From the NCBI GenBank assembly GCA_038248505.1, contig JBBRXJ010000059.1:1-22697 (forward strand): DNA of 22,697 bases. The letters run 5' to 3'. The stretch is from JBBRXJ01 sp038248505. GTDB lineage: Bacteria; Bacteroidota; Bacteroidia; Bacteroidales; JBBRXJ01. Numbering within the stretch: position 1 is the first letter of the stretch; every line of letters starts with the position of its first letter. This document shows, piece after piece, positions 1-7,097 of this stretch. The translations under genes were made by a program, and so were the position numbers. Under the pieces are notes generated by a model that was not told the origin of the DNA, searched no databases, and saw nothing but the letters and a program-made list of their open reading frames with translations.

Positions 1-223
1 CAATAACTACCCCATTTCCGATAATATTAATTTTATCAGAATGAAAAATACCAGAAGGAATGGTATGTAAAACATGCTTTATGTTATTAAACTCAAGTGT
101 GTGTCCAGCATTTGGGCCACCTTGAAAACGAGCAATTACATCATATTTAGGGGTTAAAACGTCAACAACTTTTCCTTTGCCTTCGTCTCCCCATTGTAAG
201 CCGAGCAATACATCTACTTTCAT
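1..223 (-). CDS. purA: Adenylosuccinate synthetase, N-terminal part (cut by window edge)
   Basis: This is the first 74 codons of adenylosuccinate synthetase, which joins IMP and aspartate using GTP in the committed step of cytosolic AMP synthesis. The start ATG is the complement of 221-223. The translation begins MKVDVLLGLQWGDEGKGK, the GTP-binding loop (QWGDEGKGK) that is diagnostic of the family, followed by the conserved FQGGPNAGHT segment that contributes to IMP binding. The rest of the gene lies outside the window. The next gene upstream on the same strand is a Fur-family regulator; between them lie a terminator and a repeat element, so purA is probably transcribed from its own promoter. 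The identification rests on two near-invariant motifs in the correct order. Confidence 0.95.
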   Translation of the reverse strand, partial: MKVDVLLGLQWGDEGKGKVVDVLTPKYDVIARFQGGPNAGHTLEFNNIKHVLHTIPSGIFHSDKINIIGNGVVI

Positions 224-319
224 TGATTATTCTTTAGGTTATTTTTTAGCTAATAAAACGTATCAAAATATTTAAATCTCTTTTGAAGTATGGTCTTTTA
301 TTATTTAATTTTTTAAACT

Positions 320-468
320 GATTAGGCATAATGATACACAAAAAACAAATTTCATACTAAAATACAAACGTGGGTGGCTTCTCAGCGTCCTGCTTACATC
401 AATATATAAGAGATTTGTTTTCATTAAAAATCAGTAAATATCTATGTGGTGTACAATTATGCAGAATC
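320..468. repeat. MITE-like repeat, copy A
   Basis: A non-coding element bounded by imperfect inverted ends: GATTAGGCATAATGATAC at 320-337 and the reverse complement of 451-468, GATTCTGCATAATTGTAC (14 of 18 match). Its last 48 bp (421-468) match 22345-22392 at 44 of 48 positions, and 326-364 also resembles 22289-22329. Copy A carries about 40-50 extra bases in the middle (around 365-420) relative to the other copy. A possible 4-bp duplication AACT flanks it (316-319 and 470-473) but could be chance. No ORF inside. It fills most of the purA-fur gap. Confidence 0.6.
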
Positions 469-511
469 GAACTTTTTAATAATCATAACAACAATAATAC
501 TTATTTAGACA

Positions 512-541
512 TAAAAAAATCCTCTGATTAGAGGATTTTTA
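512..541 (-). terminator. Intrinsic terminator of the fur-family gene
   Basis: A 10-11 bp near-perfect hairpin (AAAATCCTCT, loop GATT, AGAGGATTTT) directly follows the stop codon of the Fur-family gene on the minus strand and runs into a T-rich tract in that direction. It is A/T-flanked on both sides and could work on both strands. Confidence 0.8.
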
Positions 542-1021
542 TTAACCGATTATAAGACGTTCTTTTTCAGGCTTTTTTGAACAATCATCACAAACTCCGT
601 AAAAATATAATGAATGGTATGATATATTAAAATTCATTTGTTTTTCAACAAATTCTTGAATCTCATGTACACGCAAGTCGCAAAATTCGGTAATCTTACC
701 GCATGAGGTGCAAACCAAATGATCATGTTGCTTACACGCAAAAGCTTTCTCAAAACGTGCTATATTCTTGCCAAATTGATGTTTAACAATAAGATTACTC
801 TCTAGTAATACTTCAACCGTATTATATAGTGTTGCTCTACTTACTCTATAATTATGACTTTTCATGTGGGCATAAAGTGTCTCAATATCAAAATGACCGT
901 CTAATTGATATATCTCATTTAGGATAGCATATCTTTCAGGCGTTTTCCGAAAACCATTTTTTTCAAGATAGTCCGTAAATAATCTACGTACAGTGTCTTT
1001 GATATCTTTTGTTGCAAGCAT
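542..1021 (-). CDS. Fur-family metal-dependent transcriptional repressor
   Basis: A 159-residue Fur-superfamily regulator. The N-terminal winged helix carries RKTPERYAIL (about 25-34) and the recognition helix VSRATLYNTVEVL (about 60-72). The C-terminal dimerisation half has the metal ligands: the HDH at 99-101 and two CxxC pairs (C104/C107 and C144/C147) that form the structural zinc site. Length is normal. Such proteins bind Fe2+, Zn2+ or Mn2+ or sense peroxide; sequence alone does not tell Fur from PerR or Zur here. The ATG at the complement of 1019-1021 is the natural start. Two overlapping TATCTTTA boxes on the minus strand (complement of 1044-1051 and 1050-1057) are one base off the Bacteroidetes -7 consensus and might be its promoter. 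Followed by a strong terminator. Confidence 0.9.
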   Translation of the reverse strand: MLATKDIKDTVRRLFTDYLEKNGFRKTPERYAILNEIYQLDGHFDIETLYAHMKSHNYRVSRATLYNTVEVLLESNLIVKHQFGKNIARFEKAFACKQHDHLVCTSCGKITEFCDLRVHEIQEFVEKQMNFNISYHSLYFYGVCDDCSKKPEKERLIIG

Positions 1022-1215
1022 TTAAATTCGCATTTTATGACTTTAAAGATAAAGATAATTTTTGCTTTTTAAAATTATTCCAAACAATAAATACTATAGT
1101 CTATTAAACAGATAGTTGCGATTTAGTGAATGAGAAAAACGGGTAGTTTATATTTTAAATAACATACATTATTATGGACAGTAATTTATCACTATCACTT
1201 AGTATTATTTAGTCT

Positions 1216-1278
1216 AACTACTGCCCATGCGGTCAGATGGGATACATAGCGGATATACCGCGGAGAAGGGTCGTAGTT
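1216..1278. other. Compact foldable element (three-way-junction-like)
   Basis: The sequence can form an outer stem AACTAC (1216-1221) with GTAGTT (1273-1278) enclosing two hairpins: CCCAT (1224-1228) with ATGGG (1237-1241), and GCGG (1249-1252) with CCGC (1258-1261). All three stems are perfect, and this is more GC-rich than the surrounding DNA. I do not recognise a known riboswitch or ribozyme. It could be a structured RNA, an end of a mobile element, or coincidence. The strand is undetermined because the stems are symmetric. Confidence 0.35.
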
Positions 1279-1442
1279 TGAAGTGCAAGCAATAGCCTGT
1301 TTTGTAAGTTGTTGTGGTAAAAAAGTCATTAAATAATAACAGACAATACGCAACAAATAAAGCATAATGATCTTGATTATATGTTATTGCTGTAAAATAA
1401 TGGCTAATCATTTAAGAAAAAACGAATATTGGTTTTAACCAT

Positions 1443-1527
1443 GATTCTGTTCGATGAATAAATTTCATCATCTAGTACGTCTAAAATATAGGGTAGAGGC
1501 ATCTAAGTAAAACACTGATAAGCAGTC
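1443..1527. repeat. Possible decayed copy C of the MITE-like repeat
   Basis: Five short blocks of copy B recur here in the same order: TTCTG (1445-1449), AAATTTCAT (1460-1468), ACGTCT (1477-1482), ATCTAAGT (1501-1508) and GCAG (1522-1525). Spacing differs from copy B by 6-10 bp in the first three intervals and is identical (21 bp) in the last. The intervening sequence has diverged, so homology is tentative. Confidence 0.3.
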
Positions 1528-1586
1528 AAATGTGTTGATACTGCAAGTATTTAGACGATTTTAATAACAAGATAACAAAAACATAT

Positions 1587-1594
1587 TATTTTTG
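1587..1594 (+). promoter_or_regulatory. Predicted -7 box of the rseC-rnf operon
   Basis: TATTTTTG matches the Bacteroidetes -7 consensus TAnnTTTG and lies 17 bp before the ATG at 1612. A -33 element is weak (a T-rich run at about 1558-1562). Its last base is the first base of an in-frame GTG, which argues that the GTG is promoter DNA and not a start codon. Confidence 0.4.
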
Positions 1595-1611
1595 TGTTCT
1601 TTAAAAACATA

Positions 1612-2031
1612 ATGGATAAAACAGATTCAGTAGAACATATTGGTGTCGTTAGTGAAATTTCAAATGATTCAGTTACGATTGTATTTCAATCTCAATCAGC
1701 ATGTGCCTCATGTCATGCAAATGGATTTTGTACATCCAATGATGTTAAACAACGCGAAGTAACTGTTAAAAATTCGGATTCAATGTATACTTTAGGTGAA
1801 CAAGTGCGCGTAAAGCTAAGTGCCAGTAAAGGATTAAGAGCTGTGTTATTAAGTTACTTTATTCCCTTTGTTATTTTAATCCTAGTGCTTTTATTGGGAA
1901 ATAAGCACATTAAATCAGAACCAAAATTAGCAGGCATAGCTCTTGCATCAGTTATACTTTGGTATTGTATATTGTATCTTTTTAGAAACTCTATTGAAAA
2001 AAAATTTGTTGCAAACATAAATAAGTTGTAA
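1612..2031 (+). CDS. rseC: RseC/MucC-family membrane protein, first gene of the rnf operon
   Basis: A 139-residue protein of the RseC family (positive regulator of sigma-E, also part of the SoxR-reducing system in enterobacteria). Visible features are the cysteine cluster C31-A-S-C34 plus C40, typical of the family, then a short soluble region and two membrane segments at about 80-97 and 103-120. It ends 5 bp before rnfB. In Bacteroidetes and proteobacteria RseC-like proteins often accompany Rnf genes, where they may help assemble or redox-control the complex; that role is inferred. I chose the ATG at 1612 over an in-frame GTG at 1594, which coincides with the likely -7 promoter box. Confidence 0.85.
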   Translation: MDKTDSVEHIGVVSEISNDSVTIVFQSQSACASCHANGFCTSNDVKQREVTVKNSDSMYTLGEQVRVKLSASKGLRAVLLSYFIPFVILILVLLLGNKHIKSEPKLAGIALASVILWYCILYLFRNSIEKKFVANINKL

Positions 2032-2036
2032 TCAGC

Positions 2037-2900
2037 ATGACCACGTTTATTCTATACACATTAATTGCATTAAGCGCAACGGCAGCTATCTTAGCTGTAA
2101 TTTTATATTTCGTTGCTAAGAAATTTTATGTCTTTGAAGATCCACGAATTGATCAAGCACAAGCAGAGCTACCAGGTGCCAATTGCGGCGCATGTGGATT
2201 TGCAGGATGCCGAAATTTTGCTGAATCACTTGTAAAAACAGATGATATTTCAAAACTTTTTTGTCCAGTTGGTGGTAATGATGTAATGAAAAAAGTGGCT
2301 ACTGTATTAGGAAAAGCAGCGGCTGAAAAAGCGCCCACTATTGCTGTTGTTAGATGTAATGGTACACCTGAATTCAGACCACGCACCAATATTTACGATG
2401 GTGCTAAAACCTGTCGTATCGCTCATAATTTATATATGGGCGAAACCGGTTGCCCCAATGGTTGCTTAGGACTAGGTGATTGCACGATAGTTTGCGATTT
2501 TGATGCCATTTATATGAATGCAGTTACTGGTTTACCTGAAGTGAATGATGAGAAATGTACCTCCTGCGGTGCTTGTGTAAAGGCCTGTCCGCGTATGATT
2601 ATTGAACTGCGTAAGAAAAATCCAAAGGCCCGTAAAATATTTGTGGCTTGCATTAACAATGAGAAAGGGGCAATATGTGTAAAAAACTGCAAAGTCTCAT
2701 GTATAGCCTGCGGTAAGTGCCAAAAAGAGTGTCCGCATGATGCTATAACCATTGAAAACGATATCGCATTTATTGATTCAGATAATTGTAAACTTTGCCG
2801 CAAATGTGTTGAAGTTTGTCCTACAAAAAGTATTTTAGAGATCAACTTCCCGCCTCGGAAAACCAAAGAATCCGACGCATCCATATCCGTAGAAGCATAA
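2037..2900 (+). CDS. rnfB: Rnf complex subunit B, multi-cluster ferredoxin
   Basis: RnfB is the electron-entry subunit of the Rnf complex, taking electrons from reduced ferredoxin. The 287-residue protein starts with one membrane anchor (about 3-27), then the typical [4Fe-4S] motif with C50, C53, C58 and C76. A central domain has C107, C126, C139, C143, C149 and C153. Ferredoxin-type motifs follow at C174/177/180/184, C222/225/228/232 and C251/254/257/261, with additional cysteines at C205, C214 and C218. The rich cluster content is normal for the family. The acidic C-terminal tail (ESDASISVEA) looks dispensable. It follows rseC by 5 bp and precedes rnfC by 22 bp. Confidence 0.95.
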   Translation: MTTFILYTLIALSATAAILAVILYFVAKKFYVFEDPRIDQAQAELPGANCGACGFAGCRNFAESLVKTDDISKLFCPVGGNDVMKKVATVLGKAAAEKAPTIAVVRCNGTPEFRPRTNIYDGAKTCRIAHNLYMGETGCPNGCLGLGDCTIVCDFDAIYMNAVTGLPEVNDEKCTSCGACVKACPRMIIELRKKNPKARKIFVACINNEKGAICVKNCKVSCIACGKCQKECPHDAITIENDIAFIDSDNCKLCRKCVEVCPTKSILEINFPPRKTKESDASISVEA

Positions 2901-2908
2901 ACATAATT

Positions 2909-2914
2909 AGGAGG
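2909..2914 (+). promoter_or_regulatory. Strong Shine-Dalgarno of rnfC
   Basis: AGGAGG lies 8 bp before the GTG at 2923 and fixes that unusual start codon. Full Shine-Dalgarno sequences are uncommon in Bacteroidetes; two more in this operon precede rnfG (GGGGAGGT, 5256-5263) and rnfE (AAGGAGGT, 5816-5823). Confidence 0.8.
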
Positions 2915-2922
2915 AAATACAA

Positions 2923-4260
2923 GTGTTAAAAACATTTTCAAGAGGCGGTGTTCATCCGGAAGAGAACAAGCTCACTGCAAATAAGGGGATACAAGTACTC
3001 CCTATTCCTGAAACAGTTCAAATTCCAGTAGGTCAACACTTAGGTACGCCTGCTGAAATATTGGTAGTAAAAGGCGATAAGGTAAAAACAGGTCAGCTGC
3101 TTGCAAAGGCTGCTGGTTTTATTTCTGCAAATATTCATTCTTCGGTATCTGGTTCTGTTGAAAAAATTGATCTTGTTATTGATGTATCAGGATATCGTAA
3201 AACGGTTATAAACATTAAAACCGATGGCGATGAATGGGTTTCAACTATTGATAAAAGCAGTGATCTTAAAAAAGATTTCACATTCTCTTCTGATGAAATT
3301 ATTACTCGCATAAAAGAAGCGGGTATTGTGGGCCTAGGTGGGGCAACCTTTCCATCTAATGTAAAATTATCGGTACCTCAAGGTAAGAAAGCAGAAGTAC
3401 TCTGCATAAATGGTGTGGAGTGCGAGCCTTACCTTACTTCCGACCACCGAGTTATGCTCGAAAAAACCGAGGAAGTTATTACTGGAATTCGTCTATTAAT
3501 GGCAGGATTAAATGTTAAGAAAGCAGTCATAGGCATTGAGAATAATAAAAAAGATGCCATTGAAAAAATGAAGCTATCGGCTAAAAATCAAACTGGAATT
3601 GAAGTTGTAGCATTAAAAGTTAAATATCCTCAAGGTGGAGAAAAACAATTAATAAAAGCATTAATAGGTCTTGAAGTACCATCTGGTAGCTTACCTATTC
3701 AAGTAGGAGCTGTTGTATTCAATGTTGGTACTGCTTTTGCGGTATACGAAGCCTTACAAAAAAACAAACCTTTATTTGAACGTGTTGTCACCATCACCGG
3801 AAAATCTGTTAAAAATCCAGGAAATTATTTGGTGCGTTTTGGTACATCCATCACTAAGTTAATAGAAGCTGCTGGAGGTATTCCTGATAATTGCGGGAAA
3901 ATAATTAGCGGTGGTCCCATGATGGGGAAAGCGTTAAATAATCAGGAAGCTCCAATTGTTAAAGGCAGTTCAGGTATTCTGCTTATGAATAATGAAGAAT
4001 CAAAACGTATTACGTCCAATACTTGTATTCGATGTGGAAAATGTATATCGGCCTGTCCAATGGGTATACAGCCATATATTTTAGGATTATTAATAGAAAA
4101 AGATCGCATTGAAGAAACAGAATCCCATCGCATTATGGATTGTATGGAATGTGGCTCATGTCAATTCACTTGTCCATCTGGCCGACCATTGCTTGATTAC
4201 GTGAGAGCTGGCAAATTTAAGATGAGTCAGATCATACGAAAGAGAAACGAAAAAAATTAA
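2923..4260 (+). CDS. rnfC: Rnf complex subunit C, NADH-binding
   Basis: RnfC is the peripheral subunit that exchanges electrons with NAD(H). The 445-residue protein has an N-terminal lipoyl/biotin-like lobe (about 30-100), a Complex-I-51-kDa-like NADH/FMN fold with the glycine-rich stretch GLGGATFPSNVKL (137-149) and CINGVECEPY (161-170), a SLBB-like region, and two C-terminal [4Fe-4S] motifs: C368, C371, C374, C378 and C407, C410, C413, C417. Length matches compact RnfC proteins that lack the long repeat-rich tail of the E. coli homologue RsxC. The start is GTG with an AGGAGG 8 bp upstream. It lies 23 bp before rnfD. Confidence 0.95.
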   Translation: MLKTFSRGGVHPEENKLTANKGIQVLPIPETVQIPVGQHLGTPAEILVVKGDKVKTGQLLAKAAGFISANIHSSVSGSVEKIDLVIDVSGYRKTVINIKTDGDEWVSTIDKSSDLKKDFTFSSDEIITRIKEAGIVGLGGATFPSNVKLSVPQGKKAEVLCINGVECEPYLTSDHRVMLEKTEEVITGIRLLMAGLNVKKAVIGIENNKKDAIEKMKLSAKNQTGIEVVALKVKYPQGGEKQLIKALIGLEVPSGSLPIQVGAVVFNVGTAFAVYEALQKNKPLFERVVTITGKSVKNPGNYLVRFGTSITKLIEAAGGIPDNCGKIISGGPMMGKALNNQEAPIVKGSSGILLMNNEESKRITSNTCIRCGKCISACPMGIQPYILGLLIEKDRIEETESHRIMDCMECGSCQFTCPSGRPLLDYVRAGKFKMSQIIRKRNEKN

Positions 4261-4283
4261 CCTCATACTAATAGAAATAGAAT

Positions 4284-5279
4284 ATGAATTTATTAACCGT
4301 ATCAGGCTCACCTCATGTGCACGGCAAGCATACCGTACGTACAATAATGTGGGGAGTTGTAATGGCTCTGATTCCAGCATTACTGGTTTCAGTTTACTAT
4401 TTTGGATTGAGTGCTTTGTGGCTAACACTTACAGCAGTCGTATCGTGCGTAGCTTTTGAATACATAATACAACGTGGCTTCTTCGGGAAAGAAGTTACCA
4501 TTACCGATGGATCAGCGGTCATTACTGGTTTGTTGTTGGCATTTAATGTCCCATCAAGCTTACCCTTGTGGCAAGTGGTGTTGGGAAGTTTATTTGCCAT
4601 TGGTGTTGCAAAAATGACCTATGGCGGTCTTGGTAAAAATCCTTTCAATCCTGCATTAGCAGGACGGGTTTTTCTTTTAATATCTTTTCCTGTTGATATG
4701 ACTAACTGGCCAATACCATCCGTTTTTGGTGGTATGACTGATGCTATTACAGGCACAACGGCTTTAGGTGTTCTTAAGGAAGGTGTAATGAATGGAGAAA
4801 CGGTAAGTCAATTGATGACTAAAATTCCTTCCAATACAGACATGTTTATTGGGAATATTGGTGGGTCCTTAGGCGAAGTTTCGGCAATAGCTATATTATT
4901 AGGTGGCTTGTTTCTTATAATACGACGCATTATCACATGGCATATCCCTGTTTCATTTCTCTTAACGGTGGCAGTTTTTAGCGGTATATTATGGCATTCC
5001 AATCCTGATAAATTTGCTGATCCTGTATTTCATTTATTGGCTGGTGGGCTTATGTTAGGAGCTATCTTTATGGCAACTGATATGGTAACCTCACCCATGA
5101 CATCTTTAGGAATGATTGTGTTTGGAATAGGTTGTGGCGTTTTAACGATATTAATACGTGTTTTTGGATCGTATCCGGAAGGGGTTTCTTTTGCTATTCT
5201 AATAATGAATGCAGTTACACCACTTATAAATAAAGCATTTAAACCTAAACAATTTGGGGAGGTAGTGAAAAATGGCTAA
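4284..5279 (+). CDS. rnfD: Rnf complex subunit D, membrane flavoprotein
   Basis: RnfD is an integral membrane subunit of the NqrB/RnfD family that carries covalently bound FMN and contributes to ion translocation. The 331-residue protein has about nine or ten hydrophobic segments. The expected flavin-attachment site is DAITGTTALG, with Thr159 in the position of the threonine of the usual S(T)GAT motif; here the motif reads TGTT. The conserved NPFNPALAGRVFLL (119-132) is also present. The stop codon overlaps rnfG by 8 bp, and the rnfG ribosome-binding site is embedded in its final codons, suggesting coupled translation. Confidence 0.95.
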   Translation: MNLLTVSGSPHVHGKHTVRTIMWGVVMALIPALLVSVYYFGLSALWLTLTAVVSCVAFEYIIQRGFFGKEVTITDGSAVITGLLLAFNVPSSLPLWQVVLGSLFAIGVAKMTYGGLGKNPFNPALAGRVFLLISFPVDMTNWPIPSVFGGMTDAITGTTALGVLKEGVMNGETVSQLMTKIPSNTDMFIGNIGGSLGEVSAIAILLGGLFLIIRRIITWHIPVSFLLTVAVFSGILWHSNPDKFADPVFHLLAGGLMLGAIFMATDMVTSPMTSLGMIVFGIGCGVLTILIRVFGSYPEGVSFAILIMNAVTPLINKAFKPKQFGEVVKNG

Positions 5280-5832
5280 ACTAAAATCGACATTATTAAA
5301 CATGTTTCTTTCACTAGTGCTTATATCGGCAATTATGTCTTTGGCATTAGGATTTGTTTATCTGAAAACAAAAGGGCCTATTGAACAGGCCGATGCAAAA
5401 AAGGTATCTGATGCTATATCTGCCGTGGTTCCTCAATTTGACAATGACCCAGTAAATGATAAAGTAATTGTTGAAGATGTAGATATATACCCAGCAAAAG
5501 TTGGAGACTCTATTGTTGGGTATGCTGTAAAGACTTATACTAACAAGGGGTTTAGTGGTTATATTGGAATAATGATCGGCATCTCTCCAGCTGGTGCAAT
5601 ACAAAATATCTCTATTCTTTCACAAAAAGAGACCCCGGGTTTAGGCAGCAAAATGATTGAAGCAAAATTTAAAAATCAGTTCACGGGTAAGTCTGCTGAT
5701 TCATTTAAATTTAAAGTAAAAAAAGACGGTGGTGATGTTGACGCAATTACTGCCGCAACAATAAGTTCAAGAGCATTCTGCGATGCAATAAACAGAGCGT
5801 ATGATGCGCTTAAGAAAGGAGGTCTGAAATGA
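5272..5832 (+). CDS. rnfG: Rnf complex subunit G, covalent-flavin protein
   Basis: RnfG has one N-terminal membrane anchor (about 9-31) and an FMN-binding domain on the outer side of the membrane. The 186-residue protein ends with DAITAATISS, in which Thr163 of TAAT is the predicted covalent FMN-phosphoester site (usual motif SGAT). The middle has ETPGLGSKM, also typical. It passes electrons between Rnf flavins. The ATG at 5272 has a GGGGAGGT about 8 bp upstream and overlaps the end of rnfD; its own end overlaps rnfE by 4 bp (ATGA). Confidence 0.95.
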   Translation: MAKLKSTLLNMFLSLVLISAIMSLALGFVYLKTKGPIEQADAKKVSDAISAVVPQFDNDPVNDKVIVEDVDIYPAKVGDSIVGYAVKTYTNKGFSGYIGIMIGISPAGAIQNISILSQKETPGLGSKMIEAKFKNQFTGKSADSFKFKVKKDGGDVDAITAATISSRAFCDAINRAYDALKKGGLK

Positions 5833-6425
5833 GTAATTTAAAACATCTCACAAACGGGTTGCTGAAGGAAAATCCAACCTTTGTAATTGTATTGGGTGCC
5901 TGCCCAACTCTTGCAGTAACCACAGCAGCTATTAACGGTATAGGTATGGGACTTGCCACTACTTTTGTTTTGGTATTTTCAAATCTTTTCATCTCATTAT
6001 TAAAAAATTTAATTCCAGACAATGTTCGCATACCAGCTTTTGTGGTTGTAATTGCTACATTCGTTACCATTGTTGATTTAGTAATGAAAGCGTACACTCC
6101 TGATCTATATAGTTCATTAGGTGTATTTATTCCTTTAATTGTGGTGAACTGTATCATTCTCGGACGTGCTGAAGCATTTGCACAAAAGAATGGTGTTGTA
6201 CCTTCAGTACTTGATGGTATTGGTATGGGAATTGGGTTTACTCTTGCAATTACTCTTATTGCAAGTATTCGTGAAATTATTGGTAATGGAAGTTTTTTCG
6301 ATATACGACTCATGAGCGAGAATTCAAAAACCATTCTTTTGTTTATTATGCCTCCAGGTGCTTTTATCACCTATGGCTACCTAATTGCCATTGTTAATAA
6401 AATGAAAGTGAAATTCAACATATAA
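5829..6425 (+). CDS. rnfE: Rnf complex subunit E, membrane
   Basis: RnfE belongs to the NqrD/RnfE family and has six predicted membrane helices. In the Rnf complex it pairs with RnfA, forming the membrane core with an intramembrane Fe-S cluster bound by conserved cysteines; here C25 (LGACPTLAV) and C112 (VNCIILGRAEAFA) are in the expected places. The 198-residue length is normal. The ATG follows AAGGAGGT by a 5-6 bp spacer and overlaps the rnfG stop (ATGA), so translation is probably coupled. It is followed 12 bp later by rnfA. Confidence 0.95.
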   Translation: MSNLKHLTNGLLKENPTFVIVLGACPTLAVTTAAINGIGMGLATTFVLVFSNLFISLLKNLIPDNVRIPAFVVVIATFVTIVDLVMKAYTPDLYSSLGVFIPLIVVNCIILGRAEAFAQKNGVVPSVLDGIGMGIGFTLAITLIASIREIIGNGSFFDIRLMSENSKTILLFIMPPGAFITYGYLIAIVNKMKVKFNI

Positions 6426-6437
6426 TACGATCCCACT

Positions 6438-7013
6438 ATGGAATATTTAAACATAATAATACTTGCTCTATTTGTCAACAATGTTGTGTTGGCACAATTC
6501 TTAGGTATATGTCCCTTTCTAGGTGTTTCAAATAAAATTGGCACCGCATTAGGAATGGGTGGAGCCGTAATCTTTGTAATGGCATTAGCTAATTTAGTTA
6601 CCTATATTATTCAATTCTACATTTTATATCCGCTTGGTATTGGTTTTTTACAAACGATTACCTTCATTTTGGTTGTAGCAGCTTTAGTGCAAATTGTCGA
6701 GATTATTCTCAAGAAATCGAGTCCATCATTATATCAAGCACTGGGAATTTACCTGCCTCTTATCACTACTAATTGTGCTGTATTAGGTATTGCTATTCTT
6801 GCTGTACAAAAAAAATACAACATGTTAATGAGCGTAACCTATGCAAGTGCCATTGCTATTGGTTTCACATTAGCATTAATTTTAATGGCAGGTATAAGAG
6901 AACAAATGGATTTAAATGGTGTGCCTAAGGGTATGAAAGGATTTCCTATATCTTTAGTAACTGCTGGTTTACTGTCGCTTGCTTTTATGGGATTTGCAGG
7001 GATGGTTAAATAA
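6438..7013 (+). CDS. rnfA: Rnf complex subunit A, membrane
   Basis: RnfA belongs to the NqrE/RnfA family: 191 residues, six hydrophobic segments, with the hallmark NNVVLAQFLGICPFLGVS near the N-terminus and TTNCAVLGIAIL near residue 110. The cysteines in these two motifs (C25 and about C113) match the family's intramembrane Fe-S ligands. It is the pseudo-twofold partner of RnfE and is the last gene of the operon; a strong terminator follows within 40 bp. Assignment to RnfA over NqrE rests on the surrounding rnf genes. Confidence 0.95.
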   Translation: MEYLNIIILALFVNNVVLAQFLGICPFLGVSNKIGTALGMGGAVIFVMALANLVTYIIQFYILYPLGIGFLQTITFILVVAALVQIVEIILKKSSPSLYQALGIYLPLITTNCAVLGIAILAVQKKYNMLMSVTYASAIAIGFTLALILMAGIREQMDLNGVPKGMKGFPISLVTAGLLSLAFMGFAGMVK

Positions 7014-7047
7014 ATTACTGAAAAGATATATCGTTTAATAGAAAATA

Positions 7048-7084
7048 AAAAGCCCGATTCGGTATTCTGAATCGGGCTTTTTAT
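7048..7084. terminator. Bidirectional intrinsic terminator after rnfA
   Basis: AAAAGCCCGATTC (7048-7060) pairs perfectly with GAATCGGGCTTTT (7069-7081) around an 8-nt loop, with A-rich and T-rich flanks. It sits between rnfA (plus) and the glucokinase gene (minus), so it can end transcription from both sides. Confidence 0.95.
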
Positions 7085-7097
7085 TTATTCAGTGTTT

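Larger units (their letters stand above)
1022..1611. other. Long intergenic region without a supported gene
   Basis: About 590 bp between the divergent fur-family and rseC/rnf genes. I see no convincing coding sequence; a 65-codon minus-strand frame at 1214-1411 has no recognisable protein features. It holds possible fur promoter boxes near 1044-1057, a foldable element at 1216-1278, a possible decayed repeat copy at 1443-1527, and the likely rnf promoter at 1587-1594. Smaller hairpins also occur: ATACT/AGTAT around 1538-1550 and AACAC/GTGTT around 1510-1535. Confidence 0.6.

Noticed and set aside
1212..1279. Integron attC-like site
   Set aside because: The 5' end GTCTAAC fits the RYYYAAC pattern, but the 3' side lacks a GTTRRRY core site, and there is no integrase or cassette array.
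1214..1411. 65-codon minus-strand frame upstream of the fur-family gene
   Set aside because: No domain, no sensible start context, and it overlaps the foldable element. Better explained as non-coding.
1594..1611. GTG start 18 bp before the rseC ATG
   Set aside because: It overlaps the best -7 promoter box; the ATG at 1612 is the more natural start.
2510..2941. 143-codon antisense frame over rnfB
   Set aside because: A shadow of the strongly supported rnfB frame, with no recognisable protein features.
5810..6370. 186-codon antisense frame over rnfE
   Set aside because: rnfE has clear family motifs and operon context; the antisense frame is a by-product of its codon pattern.
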